A DNA stretch of 64,000 nucleotides from Nocardioides sp. GY 10113 (GTDB lineage Bacteria; Actinomycetota; Actinomycetes; Propionibacteriales; Nocardioidaceae): positions 372,001-436,000 of the forward strand of contig NZ_STGK01000002.1 of NCBI RefSeq assembly GCF_004919105.1, written 5' to 3'. This document shows, one piece after another, positions 1 to 8,245 of this stretch. A program made the position numbers and the translations under genes. The notes under the pieces are model-generated. The model saw only the letters and a list, made by a program, of their open reading frames with translations, was not told the origin of the DNA and did no database searches. The first letter of the stretch is position 1. The number at the start of each line of letters is the position of its first letter.

Positions 1-266
1 CGGGCCTGATCACGCCAGGAGAAGGAGAAGTCGAACTCGTGCTGGGTCGCCCACACGCCCCGCTGCTCGGGGGTGAGCACCTCCTCCAGCAGCTCCTCGG
101 TGTCGGCCCCGTTGAGCACCGGGGCGTCGTCCATCGGCTGGAGCTCGCCGTCGACGCGGAGCATCGGCGGCAGGCCCGCGGTCAGCAGCAGGTCGGTGCC
201 GCCGGACTGCCAGACGATCGAGAGCAGCAGGTCGATGCGCTCGCCGATGAGTCGCACGTGGTTCAT
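1..266 (-). CDS. pilT: Type IV pilus retraction ATPase PilT, N-terminal part (cut by window edge)
   Basis: Only the first 88 residues lie in the window; the rest runs off the left edge. They begin MNHVRLIGERIDLLLS and show the N-terminal PAS-like domain of PilT/GspE-type secretion ATPases, with SGGTDLLLTAGLPPMLRVDG near residues 21-40 and a TPEQ segment near 66. In the family this domain packs on a hexameric ATPase core that depolymerises the pilus at the inner membrane. The ATP-binding core is not visible, so PilB/PilT-like relatives cannot be fully separated, but the N-terminus is most like PilT. The start at ATG 266 is fixed by GGAGG at 274-278, 7 nt upstream. It lies 82 nt downstream of the prepilin gene on the same strand, which supports a pilus locus. 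A hairpin sits between the two genes. Confidence 0.85.
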   Translation of the reverse strand, partial: MNHVRLIGERIDLLLSIVWQSGGTDLLLTAGLPPMLRVDGELQPMDDAPVLNGADTEELLEEVLTPEQRGVWATQHEFDFSFSWRDQA

Positions 267-296
267 GGGGGTACCTCCGGGACCGGGAACTGCGGT

Positions 297-326
297 GGAG
301 GGCCGCCGCGGGCGCGGCGACCCTCC
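297..326 (-). terminator. Hairpin between prepilin and pilT
   Basis: GGAGGG (297-302) pairs with CCCTCC (321-326), and inside it CGCCGC (304-309) pairs with GCGGCG (314-319) around a 4-nt loop, with one internal mismatch. There is no U-tract. It lies between the prepilin stop and the pilT ribosome site, so it may be a leaky terminator or processing hairpin that lets pilin be made in excess over the ATPase. Confidence 0.5.
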
Positions 327-348
327 GTGACGCGGGAGCGGCGAAGCC

Positions 349-708
349 TCAGCAGCCGTCGCCGTTGGCGCCGACCACAGATCCGTCGGCGACCGCGTAG
401 ACGACCCGGACCGCCTCATCGACGTCGGTGTCGCTCGGGTCAGACTTCAAGAAACCTTCGGTCACGGCCTCGCCCAGGTCGTCGGGGTATCGGGATTTCT
501 GCGCGTAGAACGCCTCGACGGCAGTCTCCGCCGTTGACACGTTCGCCTTGCAGGCCGCCTCCGTGCTGTTGTTGTTGATACCGCGAACGGAGAAGACCAC
601 GACCGCGGCGAGCACGCCGAGGATCACGATCACGATCAGGAGCTCGATCAGGGTGAAGCCGGACTGGTCGCGGCGGGCAGCCTGGAGGCGGTCGAGAGTG
701 GCACGCAT
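349..708 (-). CDS. Type IV prepilin (major pilin-like)
   Basis: Structural subunit of a type IV pilus. Residues 1-17 are a charged leader ending in QSG, followed by the class III signal FTLIELLIVIVILG. Prepilin peptidase would cut after Gly17, leaving N-terminal Phe18 with the conserved Glu at mature position +5. The hydrophobic helix runs to about residue 41. The globular part is short (119 aa in total) and carries one Cys after the helix (EAACKANVS) and one as the last residue, the usual disulfide-bonded D-loop arrangement. Start at ATG 708 is preceded by GAGGAA at 713-719; a longer reading to 795 would put 29 residues in front of the leader and is unlikely. The gene lies just upstream of pilT on the same strand. 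It could also be a GspG-like pseudopilin, but pilT next door favours a pilin. Confidence 0.88.
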   Translation of the reverse strand: MRATLDRLQAARRDQSGFTLIELLIVIVILGVLAAVVVFSVRGINNNSTEAACKANVSTAETAVEAFYAQKSRYPDDLGEAVTEGFLKSDPSDTDVDEAVRVVYAVADGSVVGANGDGC

Positions 709-861
709 GGGAATTCCTCGCATCGTTGACATCGGGGGGAGCACGCACCGGTCAACGAGACACGGTGTCGCAGAGAACCAATCAACGACCCCCAACGGCC
801 ACCGGCCGGCGAAGTGCCGGTTCCTTTACCTTCGGGCGCGGATGATCCCCAGAATGAGGTA

Positions 862-891
862 GGCCCGCCTCCCCGTCGAGGGAGGCGGGCC
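862..891 (-). terminator. Perfect 12-bp hairpin terminator
   Basis: GGCCCGCCTCCC (862-873) is the exact reverse complement of GGGAGGCGGGCC (880-891), with loop CGTCGA. It begins 35 nt past the stop of the AI-2E transporter gene on the minus strand and is the likely end of the 4853-926 operon. There is no strong U-tract. Confidence 0.7.
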
Positions 892-925
892 CATCGCGCG
901 CGGCGCGCCCGTGGTCAGGCCGAGG

Positions 926-2053
926 TCAGGCCCCGGAGGCCTCAGCGGCCGGATCGCCGGGCCCGGAGGGCGGGTCCCCCGCCGCCGGCGCGGGCTCGTC
1001 CAGCGGCGACCCGATCAGGCCCGAGATCCACCGCGCGTTGGGGTCCGCGTCCACGAACACCGACTTCACCAGCAGCGTCATCGGCACCGCGAGGACGGCG
1101 CCGAGCGGACCCAGGATCCAGGCCCAGACCACCAGCGACAGGAACGTGATGCTCGCCGAGATCCCGACCGCGTCGCCCACGATCTTCGGCTGGATCACCG
1201 ACTGGATCACCACGTTGATCACGCAGTAGGCGATGATCACCCACAGCATCAGGCTCCACCCGCCCTCGAGCAGCGCCAGCACCGCCGGCGGGATCAGGCC
1301 CAGCACGAAGCCGATGTTCGGCACGTAGTTGGTGATGAACGCCAGCAGGCCCCAGAGCACGGCCCCGGGGACGCCGAGCGCCCACAGCACGCCGGTGTCG
1401 ATCACCGCGACGATCAGGCCGAAGACCGTGGAGACCACCAGGTAGCGCCGGGTGCCGCGGGCGAAGGAGCTGAGCGCGCCCGTGAACGCCGCGCGGTCCG
1501 CGCTGACCGCCCCCAGGTTCCGGACGAACGGGTCGGCGTCCACCGCCATGAACAGGATCAGCGCGGCGATGAAGGCGATGTTCGTGCCCAGCGACAGGAT
1601 CGATCCGAGCAGCCCGCCGAGCAGGCTGGTCACCTTGCCGAGGTCGAGCGACTGGAGCATGGTGTCGATCTGGCCCGGGTGGACGCCGAGGGAGTCGAGC
1701 AGGTCGCGGACGTTGTCGAGCAGGCCGTTGAGCTCGTCCTTGTAGTCGGGCACCAGCGCCGCGAACCGCGCCAGGGCGACGATCATCGCGCCGATGAACG
1801 CCAGCAGGCCGACGTAGACGACCAGGAGGGTGACCAGGGTGCCGAGCGTGCGGGGCCACCCGCGGCCGACCAGCCAGGTCCGGATCGGGTCCGCGGCGAT
1901 CGCCAGCATCAGCGCCAGCGCCGCCGGCGCGAGGATCCCGGCCACCGCCTTCATCCCCGCCACGGCGACCACCGCGGAAGCCAGGCCGAGCAGGATCAGG
2001 ACGCCCCGGGGCAAGCCCGACCGCGCCGCTTCCCGCTGAGGTTCCGTCGTCAT
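926..2053 (-). CDS. AI-2E family transporter
   Basis: Multi-spanning inner-membrane protein of the AI-2E/PerM/YdiK family (375 aa, usual length). Hydrophobic segments lie near residues 17-56, 70-95, 150-175 and 205-330 in the usual pattern of paired helices around a large loop (LVPDYKDELNGLLDNVRDLLDSL region). The family motif GxxxFIxNYVPNIG appears as FITNYVPNIGFVLGLIPP near 240-257, and the IQPKIVGDAVG stretch is also typical. Members export small molecules or Na+/H+; the substrate here cannot be told. A Pro/Ala/Gly-rich cytoplasmic tail covers about 345-375. ATG 2053 overlaps the upstream channel gene stop (ATGA) and is preceded by AGGAGG, so it is translationally coupled as the last gene of the operon. 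Confidence 0.88.
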   Translation of the reverse strand: MTTEPQREAARSGLPRGVLILLGLASAVVAVAGMKAVAGILAPAALALMLAIAADPIRTWLVGRGWPRTLGTLVTLLVVYVGLLAFIGAMIVALARFAALVPDYKDELNGLLDNVRDLLDSLGVHPGQIDTMLQSLDLGKVTSLLGGLLGSILSLGTNIAFIAALILFMAVDADPFVRNLGAVSADRAAFTGALSSFARGTRRYLVVSTVFGLIVAVIDTGVLWALGVPGAVLWGLLAFITNYVPNIGFVLGLIPPAVLALLEGGWSLMLWVIIAYCVINVVIQSVIQPKIVGDAVGISASITFLSLVVWAWILGPLGAVLAVPMTLLVKSVFVDADPNARWISGLIGSPLDEPAPAAGDPPSGPGDPAAEASGA

Positions 2054-2664
2054 GAGTCCTCCTGCTCCGCGGCCGTGGTGGCCTGCTTACCCGTCATTCT
2101 GGCCCCGCCACCGTCTCCGTGGTCGGCACTTGCCCCGGTGCGCCGCGCTCCGGTCATCTGCTCCCGCACCGCGCCGACCAGCACCGAGCCGCCCGCGGCG
2201 ACGAAGACGATGTCGAAGGCCATCTGCATCGAGACCAGCGCACGGGCGGTCTGTCCCGCGGCGTGCACGTCGCCGAGGCCGACGGTGGTCATCACCTGGA
2301 GCGTGAAGTAGAGCGCGTCGGTCCGGGTCTCGAGCTGCACCATCTCGCCGGGCCGGACCGTCTCCAGCGCGTAGTAGCCGAACGCGAAGACGGCCACCAC
2401 GAGCATCACCATCGTGACCAGGAACGGCAGCCGCACCTCCTGCTCGAGCAGCGACCGGCGGACCTGGCCCACCAGCACCCACGCGATCACCGCCACGCCG
2501 AGCACGGTGACGGCCGCGGGTCCGATCGCCCGGCCGCCGGAGAGCTCGACCGGCACGGCGTAGTAGGCCACCAGCACGCCGACCACGCTGACGCCGACGC
2601 GGATCCAGGGGTGCCGCGGGGGCCGCCGGGCCCAGGCCCGGAACCGCTGCCACGGGCCGCTCAT
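2050..2664 (-). CDS. Two-TM potassium channel family protein
   Basis: Membrane protein of 204 aa with four hydrophobic stretches (about 22-38, 47-66, 80-100 and 145-165). Between the last two lies a re-entrant pore loop with the K+ selectivity filter: TTVGLGD at 126-132 (consensus TVGYGD). This is the Ion_trans_2 pore. The first two helices look like an added N-terminal pair, common in actinobacterial homologues. No RCK/TrkA regulatory domain follows; the C-terminus is a short charged tail. Start ATG 2664 overlaps the stop of the preceding phosphodiesterase-like gene by 4 nt, and its stop overlaps the AI-2E start by 4 nt, so the three genes form one tightly coupled operon. Ion selectivity is predicted only from the filter. 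Confidence 0.85.
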   Translation of the reverse strand: MSGPWQRFRAWARRPPRHPWIRVGVSVVGVLVAYYAVPVELSGGRAIGPAAVTVLGVAVIAWVLVGQVRRSLLEQEVRLPFLVTMVMLVVAVFAFGYYALETVRPGEMVQLETRTDALYFTLQVMTTVGLGDVHAAGQTARALVSMQMAFDIVFVAAGGSVLVGAVREQMTGARRTGASADHGDGGGARMTGKQATTAAEQEDS

Positions 2665-4853
2665 CCGCTCGCCCCCACCCGCTCCGCGTCGTCGCCCGGG
2701 GACCTCCGCGGCAGGTCGGTGCGGTGGCCGAGCTGCTCGAGCATGTCGACCAGCACCCGGTGCAGCTGCGCCGCGCCGACGATCTGCCCGCGGGCCTCAG
2801 CGGACGCGGCGGCGCCCAGCAGCCGGGTCGGCGCGACCAGCACGCCGCGGTCCTGCCAGCCGCCGAGGCCGCCGTGGGAGCCGACCATCTCCTCGAACGC
2901 GGTCACCTCGCCGGTGGACCGGTCCACCGCGCCGAGGACGTAGAGGTCCGGCGCCAGGTCGTGGCCGAGCGCCTCGGCGAGCATCCGCGGGCCGTGCTCG
3001 GGCAGCGCGGCCATCGGGTCCGTGCCGTCCACCTCACCGGTGGCCAGGTTGCGGGCGCCCGCGCCGCCGATCGCCCACGGCACGCCCGCCGCGTCGACAC
3101 CGGCCACCGCCTCGACGCCCGGGTGCGCGGCCAGCCCGGGGACCAGCTCGGGCCACTGGGCGTCCAGCTCCGCCAGGGTCATCCGGCGCCGGAAGCCGAC
3201 GTTCTGGCCGGCGTAGACCAGCCCGAGGCTGCCGGACCCGATCACCACCGGGTCCACCGAGCCCGACTCCCCCGGCGCCGACCCGCCCCCCGGCCCGGTC
3301 TGCTGGCCGCCGGACGACGCCGGTGCCCCCGCGTCGGCGCGCCGGGAGAGCCGGCGGGACACCGAGCCGGCGGCCCGCTCGCCCAGCGAGTCGGCGCCGG
3401 CGGCGTCGTCGACGATGCTCGCCACCCGTCCCCACGACTCCACCGGGCGGCCCTCCCAGGTCACGTCCTCGTGCATCAGCCGGCGGCAGACCTCGGCCAG
3501 GTCCTCGCCGTGCGCCTGCTCGAAGGGCTGTCCCAGCACCTGGCCGTGGTCGGAGAGCAGCACGATCTCGTACGGGCGCGGCGCGCGCGCCGCGATCTGC
3601 TCCAGCATCGCCACCAGCTGGTCCAGCTCGGCGAGCACGTCCAGCGCCTCCAGCCGCATCGGTCCGGCGTGGTGCGCGACCTCGTCGTAGTCGACGAAGT
3701 CGACGTAGATCGAGCGCCGCCCGGCCATCAGCTCGCGCGCGACGACGGCCAGCGCCACGTCGCGGACCAGCCCGTTGGTCGCGGCGCGCAGCCCGGTGAA
3801 GGACCAGGGCCGCTCGACCCGCGGCACCACCTGCCGGTAGCGCTGACGCCGGGCCTGGAACCGCTCCCGGTTGATCTCGACGAGCGCACGCCCCAGGCTG
3901 CGCGCGAAGCCGTCGGGCCGGACGAAGAACCAGCCCAGCGCCCGCCGCGTCTCGAACTGGCCGCGGGAGACCTCGATCCTGCTCCAGACCATCGAGCTGC
4001 GGGCCGCGTCGCCGGAGAAGAGGTTGGCCACGGAGATGCCGTCGTCGGCCAGCAGTCCGCGGCCGTCGGAGACCCGCTCCTCGATCAGGCGCGCGTCCCC
4101 GGCCCGGTTGGCGACCACCACCCGGCCCACCTCGCGGTCGTACCAGCGGAACGCCGGGACGCCGTCGTAGGAGCCGTGCAGGATCCCCAGCTGGCTGGCC
4201 GGCGTGGTGCAGGGCAGCTGCACCAGCCACTCCCGGACCTGGTGGCTGCCCTCGCCCACCCAGCGGCGGACGGTCGGCATCAGCCCGGACTCCATCGCCC
4301 ACTGCAGCGTCGGCGCCGGCACCCCGTCCAGCTGCACGAACAGCATCCCGGTCAGCCCGTCGTCGGCCGGCGGCGCGCCGCGGCCGGTGCCGACCAGCGC
4401 GGCGACCAGCGACTCCGGCGTGCCGGCGGTGACCAGCCAGCCGAGGAAGGTGCCGACCAGCGCCGACATCCAGGCCGCGGCCAGCGAGGTCCAGAAGGAC
4501 GCCCCGCCGATCCCGGGCACCAACCACAGCGAGATCTGGATGACCACTCCCTGACCGACCAGGGCGACCAGCAGCACGCCGATCCAGCCGATCAGCGCCG
4601 CGAAGTAGACCAGTGCCGGGCGCAGCAGCGCCCCGACCGCGCCGGCGGCGGCCGCCGCCCACGCCCAGTCCCACGGGGAGTCCGCGTGCAGCCCCGGCAG
4701 CAGCGTGCCCGCGACCGCCAGGGCCACCGCGCTCGTCGCCCAGGTGACGATCAGCCGACCGAGGTCGCCCAGGCGCCAGCGCCACGGGGTCATCGGGGAG
4801 AACGCGGGGCGCACGCCCTTACCCTGCCGTACCCGCGACGGCCGCGCACCCAA
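2661..4853 (-). CDS. Holin-like membrane domain fused to alkaline-phosphatase-superfamily phosphodiesterase
   Basis: A 730-aa fusion. Residues about 30-145 form four TM helices of the phage holin superfamily IV type (PF04020; IVTWATSAVALAVAGTLLPG and following). Residues about 165-720 show the metal-hydrolase core of the alkaline phosphatase/type I phosphodiesterase superfamily. Visible elements are LDG (metal Asp), CTTPASQ (Thr nucleophile), DYDEVAHHAGP, LSDHGQ and GSHGGLGG, the ordered Asp/His metal ligands. It should hydrolyse a phospho- or sulfo-ester at the membrane face; the substrate is unknown. A Gly/Ser-rich insert at about 505-540 separates two halves of the catalytic domain. The start may instead be the Met at residue 21 (4793), which begins MTPWRWRLGDLGRL. 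First gene of a coupled operon with the channel and AI-2E genes. Confidence 0.82.
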   Translation of the reverse strand: MGARPSRVRQGKGVRPAFSPMTPWRWRLGDLGRLIVTWATSAVALAVAGTLLPGLHADSPWDWAWAAAAAGAVGALLRPALVYFAALIGWIGVLLVALVGQGVVIQISLWLVPGIGGASFWTSLAAAWMSALVGTFLGWLVTAGTPESLVAALVGTGRGAPPADDGLTGMLFVQLDGVPAPTLQWAMESGLMPTVRRWVGEGSHQVREWLVQLPCTTPASQLGILHGSYDGVPAFRWYDREVGRVVVANRAGDARLIEERVSDGRGLLADDGISVANLFSGDAARSSMVWSRIEVSRGQFETRRALGWFFVRPDGFARSLGRALVEINRERFQARRQRYRQVVPRVERPWSFTGLRAATNGLVRDVALAVVARELMAGRRSIYVDFVDYDEVAHHAGPMRLEALDVLAELDQLVAMLEQIAARAPRPYEIVLLSDHGQVLGQPFEQAHGEDLAEVCRRLMHEDVTWEGRPVESWGRVASIVDDAAGADSLGERAAGSVSRRLSRRADAGAPASSGGQQTGPGGGSAPGESGSVDPVVIGSGSLGLVYAGQNVGFRRRMTLAELDAQWPELVPGLAAHPGVEAVAGVDAAGVPWAIGGAGARNLATGEVDGTDPMAALPEHGPRMLAEALGHDLAPDLYVLGAVDRSTGEVTAFEEMVGSHGGLGGWQDRGVLVAPTRLLGAAASAEARGQIVGAAQLHRVLVDMLEQLGHRTDLPRRSPGDDAERVGASG

Positions 4854-4904
4854 CTCCGCCGCCGGCCGGTGACCTCGGTCCCAGCAGCGGGCCGCCGGCC
4901 CGGC

Positions 4905-5918
4905 TCAGGCCGTCGCCGAGGCGGTCCGCGAGCCGCCGAGCACCAGCGTCACCTCGACGTCACCCACCCCGGAGACGCCCGCGGCGTCCAGGTCGTCGCG
5001 GAGCTCGTTGACGCCGAGCTCGTTGGTGGGCTTCAGCCCGAGGGCGACCACGTGCAGCGTCGTGCCGCGGACGAAGACGTCGCTGAGCTCCCAGCCGCGC
5101 TCGTCGGCCCAGTCCCTGGCGACCGTCTTGGACTGGGCGAGCAGGGTCTGCTGGCGCAGCACGGTCGCCGAGCCGGCCGAGAGCGGGCCGACCAGCAGCA
5201 GCAGCGACGCCGCCACCACCACCAGCGTCCGGCCGCGCAGAGTCCCGACGTCCACCCCTGCCGAGGGCGCCGCGCCGCGGATGCCGACCGCGAGCAGCAC
5301 CGCCGTGCCGGTGGCGATGATCGCCGCCACGTTGGTGCCGAAGAGCAGCAGCGCACCGATCGCCTCGTCGCCCGCGCCCGCCTCCAACGTCAGCCCGACG
5401 ACCGCCAGCGGCGGCACCAGCGAGATCGCGATCGCGACGCCCGGCAGCGTGTCGGAGACGTCGGACCGGGCCACCGCGAACGCGCCCACGAGGCCCGTCG
5501 CGATCGCGGCCAGCAGGTCGATCAGGCCGGGGCTCACCCGGCCGGCGACCTCGCTGTTGGTCGCCGCGGTCACCGGCAGCTGCACCAGCAGCCCGATCAG
5601 GTAGCCGATCACCACGACCGCGATCGAGGCCAGCGTCACCACCAGGACGTTGCGCAGGACCTGGCGGTGGTCGGCGAGCACGATCGCGAGGGCGGTGCCC
5701 AGGATCGGGGTCATCAGCGGCGCCACGATCATCGCGCCGATCACCGTGGCGGTGGACGTGACGACGACTCCCGCGGTGGCGATCACCCCCGAGAGCGCGA
5801 GCAGGATGGCGAACGAGGAGTAGTTGCGGCGGCGGTCTCCCCGGTCCAGGAAGAGCCGCTCGACGATGCGCGTGACGTCGCTGGCGTTCGCCCGGAACAC
5901 GTCGGCCCAGGTGGTCAT
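4905..5918 (-). CDS. DUF389 family membrane protein
   Basis: Integral membrane protein of the DUF389 (TIGR00341/TIGR00271) family, about 337 aa from MTTWADVF. The hydrophobic core (about 45-250) contains the family hallmark GAMIVAPLMTPILG near 80-95 and several long helices. Residues about 265-340 form a soluble C-terminal domain with alternating strands, possibly a cytoplasmic sensor. The function of the family is unknown; membership is clear from the GAMIVAPLM motif. The start is given at 5918 because MTTWADVF matches family N-termini; 5933 is an in-frame alternative. It is on the same strand as the downstream holin fusion gene, which begins 50-110 nt beyond its stop, so one transcript is possible. 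Confidence 0.85.
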   Translation of the reverse strand: MTTWADVFRANASDVTRIVERLFLDRGDRRRNYSSFAILLALSGVIATAGVVVTSTATVIGAMIVAPLMTPILGTALAIVLADHRQVLRNVLVVTLASIAVVVIGYLIGLLVQLPVTAATNSEVAGRVSPGLIDLLAAIATGLVGAFAVARSDVSDTLPGVAIAISLVPPLAVVGLTLEAGAGDEAIGALLLFGTNVAAIIATGTAVLLAVGIRGAAPSAGVDVGTLRGRTLVVVAASLLLLVGPLSAGSATVLRQQTLLAQSKTVARDWADERGWELSDVFVRGTTLHVVALGLKPTNELGVNELRDDLDAAGVSGVGDVEVTLVLGGSRTASATA

Positions 5919-5974
5919 GGGCACAGTGTGCACCGCGGATCGGGTGGTACGGCGCGGACCTGCCGGAGACGTGA

Positions 5975-6005
5975 CGGGCCGCCCGCGCGCGGCGCGGGCG
6001 GCCCG
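5975..6005 (-). terminator. Perfect 14-bp hairpin terminator
   Basis: CGGGCCGCCCGCGC (5975-5988) is exactly complementary to 5992-6005 around a 3-nt loop. It lies 36 nt past the stop of the SHOCT gene on the minus strand and upstream of the DUF389 gene, so it probably separates their transcripts. No U-tract. Confidence 0.7.
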
Positions 6006-6040
6006 ATGGATGGTCTCCCGACGTCGCCGTCAGGAGAGCG

Positions 6041-6424
6041 TCACTGCAGCGCCTTGGCCTTGAGCGCCGCGAACTCGGCGTCGTCGATCACGCCGGCGTC
6101 GTGCAGGCTCTTGGCCCGGGCGATCTCCTCGGCCGGCGAACCGGCCCCCGCGGAGACGGAGCGGATGTAGGTCTCCGCGTCGGCCTGCGCGGCCCGCGCG
6201 GCGGCCATGTTGCGCTCCGCCATCCCCCGGCCGCGGGCGATCAGGTAGACGAGCGCGGTGAGGAAGGGAACGAAGAGCAGGAAGAAGATCCAGACGGCCT
6301 TCAGCCAGCCGCTGAGCTCGTGGTCCCGGAACAGATCACCGATGATCTGGAAGAGGACCAAGAGGTAGGCGACGAAGAAGAAGATCTCGACGGAGAGCCA
6401 GAAGAAGTCCCAGAAACTGTCCAC
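6041..6424 (-). CDS. Membrane-anchored SHOCT-domain protein
   Basis: Small protein (127 aa). Two hydrophobic helices at about 5-30 and 42-65 (FFWLSVEIFFFVAYLLVLFQ; WLKAVWIFFLLFVPFLTALVYLIARG) have the pattern of the phospholipase_D-nuclease N-terminal (PLDc_N) anchor. The C-terminal 30 residues are a SHOCT motif (EEIARAKSLHDAGVIDDAEFAALKAKALQ), a short helical pair found at the ends of oligomerising proteins. It probably sits in the membrane with the coiled tail in the cytoplasm. Exact role unknown. Starts at GTG 6424. Phe-rich composition stands out from its Ala/Arg-rich neighbours but is normal for a membrane anchor. Confidence 0.8.
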   Translation of the reverse strand: MDSFWDFFWLSVEIFFFVAYLLVLFQIIGDLFRDHELSGWLKAVWIFFLLFVPFLTALVYLIARGRGMAERNMAAARAAQADAETYIRSVSAGAGSPAEEIARAKSLHDAGVIDDAEFAALKAKALQ

Positions 6425-6473
6425 GACGCAACTAAACCGCAGTCTGCGACGTTCGCATAGGGCAGATTCCCCC

Positions 6474-7148
6474 TCATTCCAGGGGTCGTTCGGCCCGGTC
6501 GACGCTCACGAACAGGGCCGTCAGCGCCTCGACCATCGCGTCCCGCTCCACCTCGAGGTCGCCCTGGAGCACCGCGCCGAGCGCGTGGGCCACCCCGCCG
6601 ATCAGGAATCGCGCTGCGATCCGCAGTCGGAGGGGGACCTCCCCCGCCTGTCCTGCGGCTCCGGACACCGCGGCCGGGTCCCCGCCCGACGCCGTCGCGG
6701 CGAGCATGCCGGCGAATCGCCGGGTCTCGGCGAGCACCCGCGGACCGAGCACCGGCGAGGAGATGGACTCGATCAGCGCGACCCGCCCCTTCCGGGGATC
6801 CTCGAGCATCAGGTCGACGACCTCGGCGAGGACGGCGCGGGTTCGAGCCGCCCTGGCCGACGGTCCACCGTCGCCGGTCGGAACACGGTCCAGCGCGGCG
6901 AGCGACCGCTCGGCGGCCTCCCGCGCCACCTCGTCGAAGACCGCGAGCTGCAGCGCGTCGAGGCTCCCGAAGCTCTCGTAGAAGTACCGGGCGGCCAGCC
7001 CCGACGCCTCGACCACCGCCCGGACGGTGGTGCCGGCGAGTCCGCGGGTGCCCATCACCTCCAGCCCCGCCTGGAGGAAGCGGGCGCGGCGCTCCGCGAT
7101 CCGGTCGGCCGCGGCCACTCCGCCGTACTGTCGCGCTGCGCTGCTCAC
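6474..7148 (-). CDS. TetR family transcriptional regulator
   Basis: 224-aa TetR-type repressor. The DNA-binding helix-turn-helix covers about residues 18-65 (RARFLQAGLEVMGTRGLAGTTVRAVVEASGLAARYFYESFGSLDAL, given here as a span), with the typical TVRAV...G...RYFYESF recognition pattern. The C-terminal ligand domain is not assignable. The gene is divergent from the MpaB-like oxygenase; the 89-bp gap contains a palindrome overlapping both promoters, the expected arrangement for autoregulation plus control of the neighbour. GTG 7148 lacks a clear ribosome site; a downstream GTG at codon 11 is possible but would still keep the HTH. Confidence 0.88.
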   Translation of the reverse strand: MSSAARQYGGVAAADRIAERRARFLQAGLEVMGTRGLAGTTVRAVVEASGLAARYFYESFGSLDALQLAVFDEVAREAAERSLAALDRVPTGDGGPSARAARTRAVLAEVVDLMLEDPRKGRVALIESISSPVLGPRVLAETRRFAGMLAATASGGDPAAVSGAAGQAGEVPLRLRIAARFLIGGVAHALGAVLQGDLEVERDAMVEALTALFVSVDRAERPLE

Positions 7149-7158
7149 GACGCGAATG

Positions 7159-7198
7159 TTGACACAGCTGTGCGCAGAATCCTACGTTCTGCACACAG
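7159..7198. promoter_or_regulatory. TetR-type operator overlapping divergent promoters
   Basis: CTGTGCGCAGAA (7168-7179) and TTCTGCACACAG (7187-7198) are inverted repeats matching at 11 of 12 positions around a 7-nt centre. On the plus strand TTGACA (7159-7164), an 18-nt spacer and TACGTT (7183-7188) make a good promoter for the oxygenase gene; on the minus strand TAGGAT (7184-7179) sits in the centre as a -10 box for the regulator. A protein bound here would block both. The bound regulator is inferred to be the adjacent TetR protein. Confidence 0.7.
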
Positions 7199-7237
7199 GC
7201 GTTGACTGTTGTCGTGCGCCGGACCCGAGGAGTCACC

Positions 7238-8245
7238 GTGACGCTCGCCGCTCCCCCGAGCACCCCCGACCACGGCCCCGCCGGCACCCCACCGGACGGC
7301 GCGATCCCCCCGTGGCACCCCGGGCAGCCGCACCACGAGCTGGCCGCCGACGTCCGCTGGTGGATGGGGATGCCGCTGGCCTTCGGCCTCTTCGGACGGC
7401 TCGCCCTCGACCAGGTCGCCTACCGCGAGGTGGCGGCAGCCGTCGACGCCACCGGACGGTTCGCGGAGAACTTCACCGACCGCGGCCTCCGCAGCTACCT
7501 CTGGGGGCCGCTGATGCTGTTCGGGGACGACGCCGACCGCCGCGCCACCGCAGCCCGGCTCAAGGACCTCCACGGCGCGGTCCGCGGCCGGGGCCGCGGG
7601 GAGTTCGCCGGCGAGCGGTACAGCGCCCTCGACCCGGCCCTGTGGAAGTGGGTCGGCACCAGCAGCCTGCTGGTCTTCTACAAGGGCTACGTGACCACCT
7701 ACGCCGCCCGGCTCGACGCCGAGCAGCGCGAGGTCGTCTATCGCACGATCCTGTTCCTGAGCGACGTCGAGCTCCCCAGCGACCGGGCCGCGATCCCGGC
7801 CACCGTCGCGGAGATGGAGGCCTACTACGACCGGGTCGCCACGACCGAGCTCGCCGACAACGAGTTCCTGCAGTGGGCCAACCGGACCTTCTCCGCCCTG
7901 CCTGTCCCCACGCTGGTCGGACCCCGGTGGCTGCACCTGGCGATCACGCCGGCCTGGCGCCTGCTCACCCCCGTGCTCACCCGCCCTGCCCGGATCTGCG
8001 GAGAGGCGGCCGCACACCCGCGGATGCGCGAGCTGCTCGGCGTGCGGTGGAGCCGCGCCCGGCAGCGCGAGCTCGCGCTGTACGCCGCACTGATCCGTGC
8101 CGGCCGGCGCTGGCTGCCGCCCTGGCTCCTGCTGGAGCCGCTGGCCCACAACCGCTACCGGTACGAGCGGCTCCGCGCCGCCTACGCCGGGCCGGCGCTG
8201 ACCTCGTTCGCCGCGCCGACCGCCTCCACGGACCCCGCCGGCTGA
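7238..8245 (+). CDS. Oxygenase MpaB family protein (DUF2236)
   Basis: 335-aa protein of the DUF2236 family, named after the fungal oxygenase MpaB and related to latex-clearing (rubber oxygenase) proteins that bind heme b. Typical features are the N-terminal RWWMGMPLAFGLFGRLALDQVAY stretch (shown as positions about 42-64), the FTDRGLRSYLWGPLMLFGDD region and the WKWVGTSSLLVFYKGY segment near 140-155, followed by the LSDVELPSDRAAIPATVAEMEAYY region. The exact substrate cannot be predicted. Start GTG 7238 has GAGGAG at 7227-7232; an upstream TTG at 7202 has none. Divergent from the TetR gene, whose likely operator covers its promoter. Its 3' end overlaps the convergent molybdopterin oxidoreductase gene by 64 bp. 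Confidence 0.83.
   Translation: MTLAAPPSTPDHGPAGTPPDGAIPPWHPGQPHHELAADVRWWMGMPLAFGLFGRLALDQVAYREVAAAVDATGRFAENFTDRGLRSYLWGPLMLFGDDADRRATAARLKDLHGAVRGRGRGEFAGERYSALDPALWKWVGTSSLLVFYKGYVTTYAARLDAEQREVVYRTILFLSDVELPSDRAAIPATVAEMEAYYDRVATTELADNEFLQWANRTFSALPVPTLVGPRWLHLAITPAWRLLTPVLTRPARICGEAAAHPRMRELLGVRWSRARQRELALYAALIRAGRRWLPPWLLLEPLAHNRYRYERLRAAYAGPALTSFAAPTASTDPAG

Noticed and set aside
2724..6170. Long plus-strand frame of over 1100 codons opposite the membrane operon
   Set aside because: It is Arg/His/Gln/Gly-rich, has no domain pattern, and mirrors three clear minus-strand genes. High GC removes stop codons from shadow frames.
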